This document shows, piece by piece, positions 27,935 through 37,405 of a DNA stretch of 64,000 nucleotides (position 1 is the stretch's first letter; the number at the start of each line of letters is the position of its first letter). The position numbers and the translations under genes are program-made. Under the pieces are notes generated by a model that saw only the letters and a program-made list of their open reading frames with translations, had not been told where the DNA came from and made no database searches. The DNA comes from Guptibacillus hwajinpoensis (GTDB taxonomy: Bacteria; Bacillota; Bacilli; Bacillales; Guptibacillaceae): the NCBI RefSeq assembly GCF_001039475.1, contig NZ_LELK01000004.1, positions 232,612 through 296,611 on the forward strand, written 5' to 3'.

Positions 27935-28903
27935 ATGGAAAGAAGTTTATCGATGGAACTAGTTAGGGTAACAGAAGCCGCTGCACTTGCTTCAGCTCGT
28001 TGGATGGGTCGAGGTAAGAAGGAAGAAGCTGATGATGCAGCAACAACAGCTATGCGAGACGTATTTGACACTGTGCCAATGAAAGGAACAGTTGTTATTG
28101 GTGAAGGTGAGATGGACGAAGCACCAATGCTATACATTGGGGAAAAGCTTGGAACAGGCTATGGTCCGCGTGTTGATGTTGCAGTTGACCCACTTGAAGG
28201 CACGAATATTGTAGCTGCCGGAACATGGAACGCACTTGCGGTACTTGCTGTTGCAGACCACGGGAACCTCTTGCATGCCCCTGATATGTACATGGACAAA
28301 ATTGCAGTAGGCCCATCTGCGGTAGGTAAAATCGATATTAACGCTTCCGTGCTTGATAACCTGAAAGCAGTAGCTGAAGCGAAGGGGAAAGAAATAGAAG
28401 ATTGTGTGGCGGTCATATTAGACCGTAAGCGCCACGAAAAGATTATAGAAGAAGTTCGTTCTGCCGGCGCCAGAATTAAGCTGATATCAGATGGAGATGT
28501 GGCTGCTGCCATTAATACAGCATTTGACGATACTGGAGTTGATATTCTGTTTGGATCTGGTGGAGCTCCTGAAGGTGTGCTTGCTGCCGTTGCGCTAAAA
28601 TGTTTAGGTGGCGAAATACAGGGGAAACTTCTCCCGCAGAATGATGAAGAGTTAGCTAGATGTCAGCAAATGGGGATTGAAGATGTATCCCGTGTTCTTT
28701 ACATGGAAGATCTCGTAAAAGGTGAAGACGCCATTTTTGCTGCTACAGGAGTGACAGATGGTGAATTATTAAAAGGTGTAAGATTCAAGGGAACTTCTGG
28801 AACAACACAGTCCGTGGTTATGCGTGCAAAATCGGGTACAGTCCGCTTTATTGACGGTAAACACAGCCTGAAAAAGAAACCTGATCTTGTAATTAGAGCT
28901 TAG
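27935..28903 (+). CDS. glpX: Class II fructose-1,6-bisphosphatase
   Basis: Dephosphorylates fructose-1,6-bisphosphate in gluconeogenesis. The 322 residues are of family length. The metal-binding [10 protein letters not shown] near residue 55 and DPLEGTN near 86 mark the lithium-sensitive phosphatase fold. The GGGGAGGAG ribosome site is strong. TGTAAGCGTTTTAA at 27885-27898 is a cre-like sequence with one mismatch to the shorter consensus. The 443 bp after the stop contain only a weak GGTGCTG/CAGCATC hairpin near 28920. Confidence 0.95.
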   Translation: MERSLSMELVRVTEAAALASARWMGRGKKEEADDAATTAMRDVFDTVPMKGTVVIGEGEMDEAPMLYIGEKLGTGYGPRVDVAVDPLEGTNIVAAGTWNALAVLAVADHGNLLHAPDMYMDKIAVGPSAVGKIDINASVLDNLKAVAEAKGKEIEDCVAVILDRKRHEKIIEEVRSAGARIKLISDGDVAAAINTAFDDTGVDILFGSGGAPEGVLAAVALKCLGGEIQGKLLPQNDEELARCQQMGIEDVSRVLYMEDLVKGEDAIFAATGVTDGELLKGVRFKGTSGTTQSVVMRAKSGTVRFIDGKHSLKKKPDLVIRA

Positions 28904-29346
28904 AGAATAGGAAAGAGTGGTGCTGTCATAACCAGCATCGCTCATTTCATGTTGAATATTCTCGTAGAATCTGGTAAAACTATAAGGTGCTGTATGATTA
29001 ACGTATAGTAATAAAAGTAGTAAAACGTCCTTGTTCATTTCGGATTCAATATCCCGAAAACCTTCAACGTTATTGAACCAAGTAAACAAAGAGTAACGAT
29101 TGCTAACCAACATCTTCGTTGTGTTCTTCCTCTACTCTCACTTAAGAGATGCCTGAATAGATAGCCTCTCAAAGGATCTCAACAAACTCTTTTCTCTCTT
29201 TCTTTATTTTCGAAGATCGATTTAGTTTATGGAATAAAATTAGATCCCAGTGTTTTCGTGTATTTGATTACGCACTGTGACCTAGTTGTCATTTCGTGTT
29301 TCAATGGGGATAAAACCTATCATTATATAAAAAGTGTGGTGTCAAC
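28904..29346. other. Intergenic region between glpX and rho
   Basis: No gene recognised. Near the end, TTGTCA (29286-29291) and GATAAA (29309-29314) with 17-bp spacing could be a rho promoter, which would leave a leader of about 27 bases. A possible 7-bp hairpin lies near 28920. Confidence 0.3.
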
Positions 29347-30612
29347 ATGGCAGTAAATTTATCAGAATTAGAACAAATGACGTTAAAAGACCTGTATGAG
29401 CAGGCAAGATTGTATAAAGTCTCGTATTATAGCAAGTTGAACAAAAGAGAGCTTGTTTTTGCCATATTAAAAGCACAAGCAGAGCAATCTGGACTTCTTT
29501 TCATGGAAGGGATACTTGAAATCATTTCTTCTGAAGGATTCGGATTTCTTCGACCGATTAATTACTCTTCAAGTGCAGAAGATATTTACATTTCGGCATC
29601 GCAAATTCGTAGATTCGATTTACGTAATGGTGACCGTGTGTCTGGAAAAGTCCGTCCTCCAAAGGAAAATGAGCGTTACTATGGACTGCTGCATGTAGCG
29701 GCAGTAAATGGTGAAGACCCTGACTCATCGAAAGAGCGTGTCCATTTCCCTGCGCTCACACCTCTCTATCCTGAGAAGCGTATGAATTTCGAACTTCAAT
29801 CAGGCAATCTTTCAACACGTATCATTGACATGATTGCGCCGGTTGGTTTTGGTCAGCGTGGATTAATCGTGGCACCGCCAAAAGCAGGTAAAACGATGCT
29901 ATTGAAAGAAATCGCAAACAGCATTACAACCAATCACCCAGAAACAGAACTTATTGTTCTTCTAATCGATGAACGTCCTGAGGAAGTAACGGATATTGAA
30001 CGTTCTGTTGATGGCGATGTTGTGCATTCAACTTTTGACGAAACACCAGATAACCACATTAAAGTCGCTGAACTCGTTCTTGAACGTGCAATGCGTCTTG
30101 TTGAGCATAAGAAAGACGTTGTTATTCTCCTTGATAGTATTACACGTCTAGCACGTGCTTATAACCTTGTTATTCCACCGAGTGGACGTACGCTATCAGG
30201 TGGTATTGATCCTGCAGCATTTCATCGTCCTAAGCGTTTCTTCGGTGCCGCAAGAAACATTGAAGAAGGCGGTAGCTTGACGATCCTTGCCACAGCTCTT
30301 GTTGAAACAGGATCTCGTATGGATGACGTTATTTATGAAGAATTTAAAGGAACAGGTAATATGGAGCTTCACCTTGATCGTAAGCTCGCTGAACGTCGCG
30401 TATTTCCAGCTATTGATATTCGCCGCTCGGGTACGCGTAAAGAAGAGCTTCTTCTTCCGAAAGAGCAGCTTGAAATGCTTTGGACAATGCGTAAGAGCAT
30501 GGATGACTCCTTTGAATTTGTTGATAATTTCTTGAAACGTCTTAAGAAAACGAAAGCAAACAGTGAGTTTTTCGATCTATTTGAGAAAGAAAAAAGCGGT
30601 TCTTCACGTTAA
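29347..30612 (+). CDS. rho: Transcription termination factor Rho
   Basis: Hexameric RNA-dependent ATPase that ends transcription of untranslated RNA. The 421 residues have the N-terminal Rho helix bundle ([14 protein letters not shown]), a cold-shock RNA-binding domain near 50-120 (GFGFLRP), and Walker A in APPKAGKT near 180. LIDERPEEV lies near 210, and the R-loop/Q-loop region is present. The length matches Bacillus Rho without the long inserts of Actinobacteria. Promoter evidence is weak. Confidence 0.97.
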   Translation: MAVNLSELEQMTLKDLYEQARLYKVSYYSKLNKRELVFAILKAQAEQSGLLFMEGILEIISSEGFGFLRPINYSSSAEDIYISASQIRRFDLRNGDRVSGKVRPPKENERYYGLLHVAAVNGEDPDSSKERVHFPALTPLYPEKRMNFELQSGNLSTRIIDMIAPVGFGQRGLIVAPPKAGKTMLLKEIANSITTNHPETELIVLLIDERPEEVTDIERSVDGDVVHSTFDETPDNHIKVAELVLERAMRLVEHKKDVVILLDSITRLARAYNLVIPPSGRTLSGGIDPAAFHRPKRFFGAARNIEEGGSLTILATALVETGSRMDDVIYEEFKGTGNMELHLDRKLAERRVFPAIDIRRSGTRKEELLLPKEQLEMLWTMRKSMDDSFEFVDNFLKRLKKTKANSEFFDLFEKEKSGSSR

Positions 30613-30644
30613 AGGTTGAACTGATTTAGTGTCAGAATGATCAA

Positions 30645-30673
30645 TTGCATTGTAGGTATCTCCCTGCTATAAT
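30645..30673 (+). promoter_or_regulatory. Sigma-A promoter of rpmE
   Basis: TTGCAT (30645-30650), 17-bp spacer, TATAAT (30668-30673), with TGC directly before it giving an extended -10. Confidence 0.8.
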
Positions 30674-30679
30674 ACTTCT

Positions 30680-30764
30680 ATGTGTGCAGAAGCTAGAAGG
30701 CATTGTCTTCTAGCTTCAGATAACTCTGTTTCCTCAGGAATCAGGGCGGAAGGAGATGAAATTC
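30680..30764 (+). promoter_or_regulatory. Probable L31 leader (autoregulatory mRNA structure)
   Basis: Starting just after the promoter, GAAGCTAGAAG (30689-30699) and CTTCTAGCTTC (30707-30717) form a perfect 11-bp hairpin without a T-run, so it is not a terminator. Ribosomal protein L31 leaders are known in Firmicutes; assignment here is by position and not by a matched consensus. Confidence 0.5.
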
Positions 30765-30965
30765 ATGAAACAAGCAATTCATCCAGGTTATGAAAACATC
30801 ACTGTTAGGTGTGCTTGCGGTAACGAATTCGAAACTGGTTCTACAAAACAGGACGGCGTCAGCGTAGAGGTTTGCTCTGAGTGTCATCCGTTCTATACTG
30901 GACGTCAGAAGTTTAATGACGCTGGTGGACGCGTAGATAAGTTTAGAAAAAAATACAACCGTTAA
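30765..30965 (+). CDS. rpmE: 50S ribosomal protein L31, zinc-binding form
   Basis: A 66-residue ribosomal protein with four zinc-ligand cysteines: CxC in VRCACGNEF and the CxxC of [10 protein letters not shown]. This is the C+ form used when zinc is available. The ATG at 30765 follows GGAAGGAG at normal spacing; the in-frame ATG at 30756 overlaps that site. It lies after rho, as in B. subtilis. Confidence 0.97.
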   Translation: MKQAIHPGYENITVRCACGNEFETGSTKQDGVSVEVCSECHPFYTGRQKFNDAGGRVDKFRKKYNR

Positions 30966-30979
30966 GGTTAATAATAGAA

Positions 30980-31013
30980 AACAGGCAAGTATTTACTTCT
31001 TGCCTGTTTTTTT
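30980..31013 (+). terminator. Terminator of rpmE
   Basis: AACAGGCAAG and CTTGCCTGTT form a 10-bp stem followed by seven T. Confidence 0.92.
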
Positions 31014-31035
31014 AAACACTATTCCTAGTGTTTTT
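31014..31035 (+). other. Small hairpin directly after the rpmE terminator
   Basis: AAACACTA-ttcc-TAGTGTTT with following T bases. TAGTGTT recurs at 31200-31206 on the other side of the cloverleaf element. Confidence 0.5.
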
Positions 31036-31045
31036 GCACGGGGAT

Positions 31046-31188
31046 GATTTTTGGCTCATTTCCGTACTTGTAGAAAGAAACGGTTCGAGCAAATGAATTT
31101 GCTCACTCGTTTCTTTCTACAAGTGCGACCTTTAAGCTACGCTTAAAGGCGAGTGAAACTAAGGTTTCACTCGAATGAGCCAAAAATC
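31046..31188. other. Four-way cloverleaf element of perfect helices
   Basis: P1 is GATTTTTGGCTCATT 31046-31060 with 31174-31188 (15 bp). P2 is 31063-31082 with 31108-31127 (20 pairs, one G-T), topped by GAGCAAA/TTTGCTC 31087-31093/31098-31104. P3 is CCTTTAAGC 31129-31137 with 31141-31149. P4 is CGAGTGAAAC 31150-31159 with 31164-31173. Only three junction bases are unpaired. No coding potential and no T-run. The 5' and 3' flanks (31014-31045, 31189-31344) show no gene. Confidence 0.85.
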
Positions 31189-31344
31189 GTGGTAGCTATT
31201 AGTGTTACTCTATCCCCAATAAATTTAATTAATATAAATCAAAATGAATGAAAGTATAAGCAGTAAACAATGATCAGGCTGTTGCCACTAATGTGGCTAG
31301 GCCGATTTTTTAATGCCTATGCTAGAGAAAGGAGAAGCGGTTGC

Positions 31345-31962
31345 ATGCATGTCATGAAACACAGCGGCTGGATTGAGGTTATTTGCGGGAGTATGTTCTC
31401 AGGAAAGTCAGAAGAGTTGATTCGTCGAGTAAGAAGAGCGACTTATGCGAAGCAAAAGGTTCAGGTGTTTAAACCAAAAGTTGATAATAGATATAGTGAA
31501 GAATCTGTTGTGTCTCATAACGGGATGTCAGTTATTGCAGTTCCAGTTGATCACTCACAGGCCATTCTAGATCGCGTCTCAGAAGACACGGACATGGTCG
31601 CAATTGATGAGGTACAATTCTTCGACAACGGTATTGTTGATGTAGCTCAGCAGCTTGCTGATGAAGGCGTGCGTGTCATTGCAGCAGGTCTTGACCAAGA
31701 TTTTCGTGGAAAAGCATTTGGACAAGTACCTGAGCTTCTTACAGTAGCAGAATCGGTTACAAAGCTTCAGGCGATTTGCGTTGTGTGTGGATCTCCAGCA
31801 AGTAGAACGCAGCGCTTAATCGATGGCAAGCCCGCTCATTATGATGATCCAATCATCCTCGTAGGAGCATCAGAATCATACGAGCCCCGCTGTCGCCATT
31901 GCCACAAAGTACCCGGCAAGCCAACAGCAAGAGACCCAAAACAACAAGAAGTATCCAAATAA
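31345..31962 (+). CDS. tdk: Thymidine kinase
   Basis: Type II thymidine kinase of the dTMP salvage pathway. With the start at 31345 (MHVMKHSGW, as in Bacillus Tdk) it has 205 residues. The P-loop GSMFSGKS is at residues 15-22, DEVQFF near 88, and the zinc lasso cysteines are in CVVCGSPAS and CRHCH. The open frame extends 75 bases upstream, but that part has no homology and GGAGAAG suits 31345. It lies after rpmE, as in B. subtilis, but separated by the cloverleaf element. Confidence 0.95.
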   Translation: MHVMKHSGWIEVICGSMFSGKSEELIRRVRRATYAKQKVQVFKPKVDNRYSEESVVSHNGMSVIAVPVDHSQAILDRVSEDTDMVAIDEVQFFDNGIVDVAQQLADEGVRVIAAGLDQDFRGKAFGQVPELLTVAESVTKLQAICVVCGSPASRTQRLIDGKPAHYDDPIILVGASESYEPRCRHCHKVPGKPTARDPKQQEVSK

Positions 31963-31985
31963 GCCCGGAATCCCGGGCTTTTTTC
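31961..31985 (+). terminator. Terminator of tdk
   Basis: AAGCCCGG and CCGGGCTT with a 4-base loop, followed by TTTTT; it begins at the stop codon. Confidence 0.88.
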
Positions 31986-32005
31986 ATTGCTTCCAAAGCC
32001 CGGTT

Positions 32006-32135
32006 TCGCTTTTGGTGATCTAGCTGCAGTGGGCAGGTCCTCGAGTCGCTTCAGCCATTCATCCGAACACAAAGACCGTGTTCAAATGAATGGCCTCCAG
32101 CGCTTGTCGGACCTAAACGCCCACTTCCGCTTTTC
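32006..32135 (+). repeat. Complete copy of hairpin repeat family 2
   Basis: Same plan as 2157-2285: TCGCTTTT...GATCTAGCTGCAG at the left and CTTCCGCTTTTC at the right. Pairs are GTGGGC 32029-32034 with GCCCAC 32119-32124, AGGTCC 32035-32040 with GGACCT 32109-32114, GCCATTCAT 32054-32062 with 32086-32094, and GAACAC 32065-32070 with GTGTTC 32078-32083. Confidence 0.85.
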
Positions 32136-32250
32136 GGTAATACTCGACTCCTGCGGGATGAGCGGGACAGGTGAGACCCCGCAGGAGCGTAGCGACGAGG
32201 AGGCTCACCGCCCGCCCCGCGGAAAGCGAGTACCTGCAGCGGAAATCACC
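32136..32250 (+). repeat. GC-rich hairpin repeat (family 1), left end replaced
   Basis: Long-form core fused without a gap to the family 2 copy. TACTCG...CGAGTA pairing and the CTCCTGCGGG/CCCCGCAGGAG hairpin are kept, but the usual left GATTGGAGCGGAAGG is missing while the right GGAAATCACC is present. Confidence 0.85.
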
Positions 32251-32364
32251 ACAACATACTTTCAAAGCCACAATGTTAGGTGAATTATTTTATTGCATTT
32301 ACATTTTTTAACTCAACTATCTCCCCGTTCATTGGGCACTTTAAGAACAGGAGGTGTCAGTCGT

Positions 32365-32742
32365 ATGAGAATGATTGCATGCTTAATCATGGTCACTGTT
32401 CTAGTTGCTTCTGCTTCTGCTTGTTCGCCGCTAAAGCCGCCTACTGCTGATGGACAAGCTGGTGAAGGGCAACAGCTAAATACCGATATTAACTTAAACC
32501 CCCAATCCTACCGCAATATGAGTGTCAATAAATCCACAATCAGTGATGACCAGGACAAGATTAGAGAAGTTGTTGAAGCAGAAGGGTACAACGCAGGGGC
32601 TGTTTCTATTACAGGCAACCATGCCTGGGTTAATGTAAATTTCGGTAATGCGAAAGAAGATAGAAATGGGCTTAAGAACAAGCTAGCAATGAAAATCTAC
32701 AAAGCAGTACCAAGATATAAAATTCACGTTAGAGCCAAATAA
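32365..32742 (+). CDS. Small putative lipoprotein (possibly YhcN/YlaJ-like)
   Basis: A 126-residue protein with a short positive start (MRM), a hydrophobic stretch to about residue 19, and Cys in ASACSP, a weak lipobox (Ala rather than Leu at -3). The mature part has a basic C-terminus and a DQDKIREVVEAEGY...VSITGNHAWVNVNF pattern. This resembles the sporulation lipoprotein family YhcN/YlaJ, but I cannot confirm it. The ATG follows CAGGAGGTG. It ends at a bidirectional terminator shared with the convergent oxidoreductase gene. Confidence 0.6.
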   Translation: MRMIACLIMVTVLVASASACSPLKPPTADGQAGEGQQLNTDINLNPQSYRNMSVNKSTISDDQDKIREVVEAEGYNAGAVSITGNHAWVNVNFGNAKEDRNGLKNKLAMKIYKAVPRYKIHVRAK

Positions 32743-32766
32743 CCCTCTCAGCTGAGAGGGTTATTT
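32737..32766. terminator. Bidirectional terminator
   Basis: AAATAACCCTCTCA and TGAGAGGGTTATTT form a perfect stem around GC, with A and T tracts on each side. It lies between convergent genes ending at 32742 and 32770. Confidence 0.88.
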
Positions 32767-32769
32767 GTA

Positions 32770-34104
32770 TTAATGCTGAGCTCTTCTTGCGGCTTGTTGC
32801 AATGGGTCCCACACGCTGTTGTATGGAGGTGCATAGGAGAGATCAAGATCTTCAATATCGTGAAGGGACATTTGGTGATAGAGAGCTGTTGCGAGAACAT
32901 CTACGCGCTTATCAACACCGTATTTTCCGATGAATTGACCACCGAGAATCCGTTCGTTATCATCTCTGTACACGATTTTCACTCGAAGTTCTCTTGCTTC
33001 AGGGTAGTATCCAGCGATATCTGTTGCCTCTGTAGAACAATTAGCAAACGGAAGATTTAACTCCTCTGCTTCCTTCGTAGATAATCCGGTTCGCCCTAGT
33101 GTTAAATCAAAGAATTTAATAACAGATGTGCCAACAATACCTTTAAACGTATTTGGTTGTCCGATGATGTTCAATCCAGCAATTCGCCCTTGTTTGTTTG
33201 CTGTAGTGCCAAGGGGAACAAAGTCATCTCGCTCTTTTACTCTGTGGAAATGGGTCGCACAATCACCTGCTGCGTATATATTCTCCATGCTTGTTTGCAT
33301 GTATCGATTTACTTGAATAGCGCCATTCTCTGTCATGTGAATTCCGCATTCTTTGAGAAAGCTTGTGTTTGGCTTAACGCCTACAGAAACGAGAACGAGA
33401 TCAGTGTCGTATTCTCCTTTATCTGTAACTACTTTTTCCACGCGCTGATCGCCTTTAAATGATTGAACGCCTTCATTCGTATGAACAGAAACGCTGTTAC
33501 GCTCTGCTTCTTCGTGGATGAGCTCTGCCATATCTTCATCAAAGATACTCGCGAGTTGAGGACCCAATTCAATGATTCGAACTTCTTTACCGAGTTCTCT
33601 AAACGCTTCAGCCATTTCAAGGCCGATGTATCCACCACCAATTACGGCTACTTTCTTAACCGATTCATCTAAGTCTTTTATCACTTTTTCAGCATCTGGA
33701 ATGGTCTTAAGTGTATGTATTCCATCTAACTCAATGCCATCCCATCCTGGTTTAACGGGACTCACACCTGTTGCGACAAGAAGTTTATCAAAGTTTTCCG
33801 TGAACGTTTCACCTGTCTTTAGATTCGTTCCTTTGACGATCTTGTTTTCAGTATCAACTTCAGTTACCTCGTGATAAACCCGTGCGTCGATTCCGTATTT
33901 GTCACGGAAGGTATCAACAGATCTGGCAATGAGCTTATCGGATGATTCGATTTTTCCACTTATGACATATGGAAGACCACACTGGCCATAAGAGTAAATA
34001 TTTCCTTTTTCGAGCGTTACAACTTCTGCATTTTCATCGTTCCGAACAATTTGCATCGCTGCGCTCATTCCTGCAGCGTCTCCACCTATAATCACAACTT
34101 TCAT
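32770..34104 (-). CDS. CoA-disulfide reductase-like FAD/NAD(P) oxidoreductase
   Basis: A flavoprotein of the single-cysteine disulfide reductase family, 444 residues. The N-terminal FAD motif is [12 protein letters not shown], the redox Cys42 is in [13 protein letters not shown], the NAD(P) motif is [15 protein letters not shown] near 152, and GDCATH near 282 contacts FAD. The C-terminal dimerisation domain has [11 protein letters not shown], as in CoA-disulfide reductases. NADH oxidase (Nox) is the main alternative, since the families share these motifs. AAAGGTGAT precedes the ATG. It is monocistronic. Confidence 0.85.
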   Translation of the reverse strand: MKVVIIGGDAAGMSAAMQIVRNDENAEVVTLEKGNIYSYGQCGLPYVISGKIESSDKLIARSVDTFRDKYGIDARVYHEVTEVDTENKIVKGTNLKTGETFTENFDKLLVATGVSPVKPGWDGIELDGIHTLKTIPDAEKVIKDLDESVKKVAVIGGGYIGLEMAEAFRELGKEVRIIELGPQLASIFDEDMAELIHEEAERNSVSVHTNEGVQSFKGDQRVEKVVTDKGEYDTDLVLVSVGVKPNTSFLKECGIHMTENGAIQVNRYMQTSMENIYAAGDCATHFHRVKERDDFVPLGTTANKQGRIAGLNIIGQPNTFKGIVGTSVIKFFDLTLGRTGLSTKEAEELNLPFANCSTEATDIAGYYPEARELRVKIVYRDDNERILGGQFIGKYGVDKRVDVLATALYHQMSLHDIEDLDLSYAPPYNSVWDPLQQAARRAQH

Positions 34105-34178
34105 ATCCCATCACCTTTCTTCTGCCATTCTTACTATTACTTTACCCTGTTTAAATGAAGTTAAAGCTGTTTTTGCTT

Positions 34179-34207
34179 TTGACGGACGAAATGTCCTATA
34201 CTATAAT
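34179..34207 (+). promoter_or_regulatory. Sigma-A promoter of prfA operon
   Basis: TTGACG (34179-34184), 17-bp spacer, TATAAT (34202-34207). Confidence 0.85.
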
Positions 34208-34242
34208 TAGAATGTTATGCAACGAAAACGAGGTGAAAGATC

Positions 34243-35313
34243 TTGTTAGACCGTCTAGAAATAGTAGAAGAGCGTTATGATAAGTTAAATCAGTTGTTAA
34301 GTGATCCTGAAGTCATTAATGACACTACGAAACTCCGCGAATATTCCAAAGAGCAATCAAGCCTAGAGGAAACCGTGCAAGTTTATCGTGAATATAAGGA
34401 AGTCCTTGAAGGCATTAAAGATGCGAAAGCAATGCTTGAGGAAGAGAAAGATGCAGAAATGCGTGAAATGGTGAAAGCTGAACTATCAGAACTTACACCA
34501 CAAGCAGAAGAGTATGCTGAGCGTCTAAGAATTCTTCTTCTTCCTAAAGATCCCAACGACGATAAGAACGTAATTATCGAAGTTCGAGGTGCTGCGGGTG
34601 GAGATGAAGCGGCTTTATTTGCTGGTGACTTGTACAAAATGTACAGTCGATTTGCGGAAATGCAAGGCTGGAAATCTGAAGTAATCGAGTACAGCTCAAC
34701 TGAGCTTGGTGGATTTAAAGAGATTATCTTCATGATCAATGGTGCAGGTGCTTATTCTAAGATGAAGTATGAGAATGGTGCACACCGTGTTCAACGCGTA
34801 CCATCAACTGAATCTGGTGGTCGTATTCATACGTCGACTGCAACTGTAGCCGTGCTTCCTGAAGCGGAAGAAGTAGAAGTAGAGATTCACGACAAAGATG
34901 TTCGTGTGGATACATTTACTTCTAGTGGACCTGGTGGACAGAGTGTTAACACAACAATGTCAGCCGTTCGTCTAACACATACACCAACAGGCGTTGTTGT
35001 CTCGTGTCAGGATGAAAAGTCTCAGATTAAGAACAAAGAAAAAGCGATGAAGGTTCTTCGTGCTCGTGTTTATGATAAGTTCCAGCAAGAAGCACAGAAA
35101 GAGTATGATGATAACCGTAAATCTGCAGTGGGTACTGGCGATCGTTCTGAACGTATTCGCACGTACAACTTCCCGCAAAATCGCGTAACAGATCACAGAA
35201 TTAACCTAACGATCCAGAAGCTTGACCAGATTCTTCAAGGAAAGCTTGATGAGTTTATTGATGCGCTTATTACGGAAGAGCAAACGCGCTTGATGGCAGA
35301 AGCTGGAGAGTGA
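34243..35313 (+). CDS. prfA: Peptide chain release factor 1
   Basis: Releases nascent peptide at UAA and UAG codons. The 356 residues contain the peptidyl-hydrolysis GGQ motif near 231-233 ([10 protein letters not shown]) and an RF1-type anticodon-like loop region near 180-190. The TTG start gives [12 protein letters not shown], the Bacillus N-terminus, with GAGGTGA 7 bases upstream. It is followed 4 bases later by prmC, which methylates the glutamine of GGQ, and the two are cotranscribed. Confidence 0.98.
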   Translation: MLDRLEIVEERYDKLNQLLSDPEVINDTTKLREYSKEQSSLEETVQVYREYKEVLEGIKDAKAMLEEEKDAEMREMVKAELSELTPQAEEYAERLRILLLPKDPNDDKNVIIEVRGAAGGDEAALFAGDLYKMYSRFAEMQGWKSEVIEYSSTELGGFKEIIFMINGAGAYSKMKYENGAHRVQRVPSTESGGRIHTSTATVAVLPEAEEVEVEIHDKDVRVDTFTSSGPGGQSVNTTMSAVRLTHTPTGVVVSCQDEKSQIKNKEKAMKVLRARVYDKFQQEAQKEYDDNRKSAVGTGDRSERIRTYNFPQNRVTDHRINLTIQKLDQILQGKLDEFIDALITEEQTRLMAEAGE

Positions 35314-35317
35314 TCCT

Positions 35318-36166
35318 ATGACGACTGTATTCGAAGCCCTTAAATGGGCTTCTTCTTTTTTAGAAAAGCATGGTCGAGAAGCAACAGCCGCAGAGTGGCT
35401 ATTGAAACATGAGCTCGATCTCTCTCGAACAGAACTTTTGTTTATGATGAGAGATGAAATGCCGAATTATGCTAGCTTTCAGGATAAAATTCATCAGCAT
35501 GCTAGTGGAATTCCAGTTCAACACATTTGTGAAAAAGAAGAATTCTATGGCCGAACGTTTCGTGTGAATCATCATGTTCTTGTACCTCGTCCAGAGACAG
35601 AGGAATTAGTTGAAGGCATTTTATCTCGAGCGAAACGCCTCTTTCCTGATCCTGCTCAATCGTCGATCGCAGATATTGGTACAGGAAGCGGGGCGATTGC
35701 GATTAGTCTTGCTCTTGAATTATCGAATAGCAATGTAACAGCTGTTGATCTTTCAGAAGAAGCGCTCCACGTTGCAAAAGGAAATGCTCGTGATCTTCAA
35801 GCACCAATTACGTTTGTTCATGGTGATTTACTAGATCCTCTTAAAGGAAAAAAGGTCGATATTGTTGTATCGAATCCACCTTATATTTCAGAAGCCGATT
35901 ACGAAGCACTAGATCCGCTTGTACGCGATCATGAGCCGATTCAGGCACTCGTCGGAGGAGAAGATGGATATGACTTGTATCGCCGTCTTGCAACCGATCT
36001 TCCGGACATGATTGCAAGCCCAGGGTTAATTGGGTTTGAAGTGGGAGAAACACAAGCAAGAACGGTAGCAGGTATGTTAGAAGCTTCGTTCGGGAATCGG
36101 ATTCAAGTTGAAGTTGTCAAAGACATTAGCGGCAAAGAACGCATGGTATTTGGTGTTGTAAACTAG
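35318..36166 (+). CDS. prmC: Release factor glutamine methyltransferase
   Basis: SAM-dependent N5-methylation of the GGQ glutamine in release factors. The 282 residues comprise an N-terminal helical domain (about 1-80), the SAM-binding DIGTGSGAIA near 119, and the catalytic NPPY at 186-189. Position directly after prfA is the classical arrangement. Full length with no changes in key motifs. Confidence 0.97.
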   Translation: MTTVFEALKWASSFLEKHGREATAAEWLLKHELDLSRTELLFMMRDEMPNYASFQDKIHQHASGIPVQHICEKEEFYGRTFRVNHHVLVPRPETEELVEGILSRAKRLFPDPAQSSIADIGTGSGAIAISLALELSNSNVTAVDLSEEALHVAKGNARDLQAPITFVHGDLLDPLKGKKVDIVVSNPPYISEADYEALDPLVRDHEPIQALVGGEDGYDLYRRLATDLPDMIASPGLIGFEVGETQARTVAGMLEASFGNRIQVEVVKDISGKERMVFGVVN

Positions 36167-36258
36167 TCTCGTCGAATCTACTCATATTCTGGTGAAGAGT
36201 TATACGTTTAGAACGTGTAATTCTGGCCAGAATGAGAGCTAGAAGGGCGGGATACAAG

Positions 36259-36870
36259 ATGATGAATCAAAAAGGACTTATAAATCTATTAATCTCCATT
36301 TTTATTCTTGCTTCAAGTCTCCAGGGTTCTGAAGGAGTATCAGCAAACCAGGTGATTCCAGACGAAGCGATTCGTCTTCGTATTCTAGCAAATAGCAATA
36401 GCGATGAAGATCAAACGGTAAAACGCCAAATTCGTGATCAGGTAAATGAATCTATAAATGGTTGGGTTGCTGATTTAACGTCAATCGAAGCGTCACGTAA
36501 CGTGATTAAAAGTCAGTTAGGTGAGATTGAGAAGATTGTTAGAACGGAGCTTGAAAAAGTAGGAAGCAGTGAATCATTTTCCGTGAAGTTTGAAGAAGTA
36601 GGTTTCCCAACAAAATTGTATGGTGATTTTGTGTATCCTGCAGGAAATTATGAAGCGGTACTGATTACAATCGGTGAAGGACTTGGGGATAACTGGTGGT
36701 GTGTACTTTTTCCGCCACTATGCTTTCTGGACTTCTCCAATGGTGATGCCGTACAAGCAGCAGGCGATGAAGAAACGGTTGAAGAACCTTCAGAAGAAGT
36801 GGAAGTTGAATTCTTTCTTGTGAAACTAATCGATGGAATTAGCGATTGGATTAAGGGAATATTTAAATAG
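36259..36870 (+). CDS. spoIIR: Stage II sporulation protein R
   Basis: Forespore-secreted signal that triggers processing of pro-sigma-E in the mother cell through SpoIIGA. About 203 residues with an N-terminal signal segment (about 6-26), the conserved IPDEAIRLRILANSNS start of the mature domain, and GNYEAVLITIGEGLGDNWWCVLFPPLCF, typical of SpoIIR. ATG at 36259 or 36262 follows GAAGGGCGGG; the ATG at 36232 has no ribosome site. The order prmC-spoIIR-ywlB-ywlC is as in B. subtilis. Confidence 0.94.
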   Translation: MMNQKGLINLLISIFILASSLQGSEGVSANQVIPDEAIRLRILANSNSDEDQTVKRQIRDQVNESINGWVADLTSIEASRNVIKSQLGEIEKIVRTELEKVGSSESFSVKFEEVGFPTKLYGDFVYPAGNYEAVLITIGEGLGDNWWCVLFPPLCFLDFSNGDAVQAAGDEETVEEPSEEVEVEFFLVKLIDGISDWIKGIFK

Positions 36871-36955
36871 ATAGTCTATTATCCTCCTTTTACGCATAAG
36901 ACCATAACAGAACGGTTTTGTGCTCTTTAAAGAAGAATGAAGGAGGATGATTCAT

Positions 36956-37387
36956 TTGTTTCTAATAAGAAAAGCAACAGCAAAAGACGAATGTGCCGTT
37001 TGGAACATTGTAAAAGGATCTGGTCTTGAAGTGGACGGGCTACCTGAAATTGAATCATTTCTAATTGCAGAGACAGAAACGAAAGAACTTTATGGTGTGA
37101 TTGGGCTTGAAACGTTCGGAGGTGCAGGACTTCTGCGAGCGCTTGTTTTGAACAGCTCGCACTCAACTTCTGAAGGATTGCTGAAGTTCTTTGATTCAGT
37201 CATTCAATATGCAAAGAAAACAAAAGTGGACGAGTTGTATCTCACGTCTAATGAAGAGTCGTTTTTCTTCCAAGTTTTTGGTTTCTCGACAATTAACGTA
37301 GAAGATTTACCGATTCAAATGCAAAGCAATAGGTTATTCACAGATCAAGAAAGTAATCGAGTCATTATGAAGAAACGGTTAGTTTAG
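36956..37387 (+). CDS. ywlB: GNAT-family acetyltransferase-like protein (YwlB)
   Basis: A 143-residue protein with a GNAT-like layout: N-terminal FLIRKATAKD strand, a central beta-hairpin (ELYGVIGLETFGGAGLLRALVL), then FFFQVFGF near the C-terminus, where acetyltransferases have YxxxGF. Substrate unknown. The TTG start is chosen because AGGAGG (36941-36946) is 9 bases upstream; the ATG at 36947 touches that site and cannot use it. It lies between spoIIR and ywlC. Confidence 0.75.
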   Translation: MFLIRKATAKDECAVWNIVKGSGLEVDGLPEIESFLIAETETKELYGVIGLETFGGAGLLRALVLNSSHSTSEGLLKFFDSVIQYAKKTKVDELYLTSNEESFFFQVFGFSTINVEDLPIQMQSNRLFTDQESNRVIMKKRLV

Positions 37388-37405
37388 CTTGGCTCATCAA
37401 CAATG

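Noticed and set aside
28769-29113. Minus-strand open frame after glpX
   Set aside because: Half of it is antisense to glpX, with no homology or ribosome site recognised.
31046-31188. tRNA-like gene or terminator
   Set aside because: The cloverleaf has helices two to three times too long for tRNA, no T-loop or CCA pattern, and no T-run.
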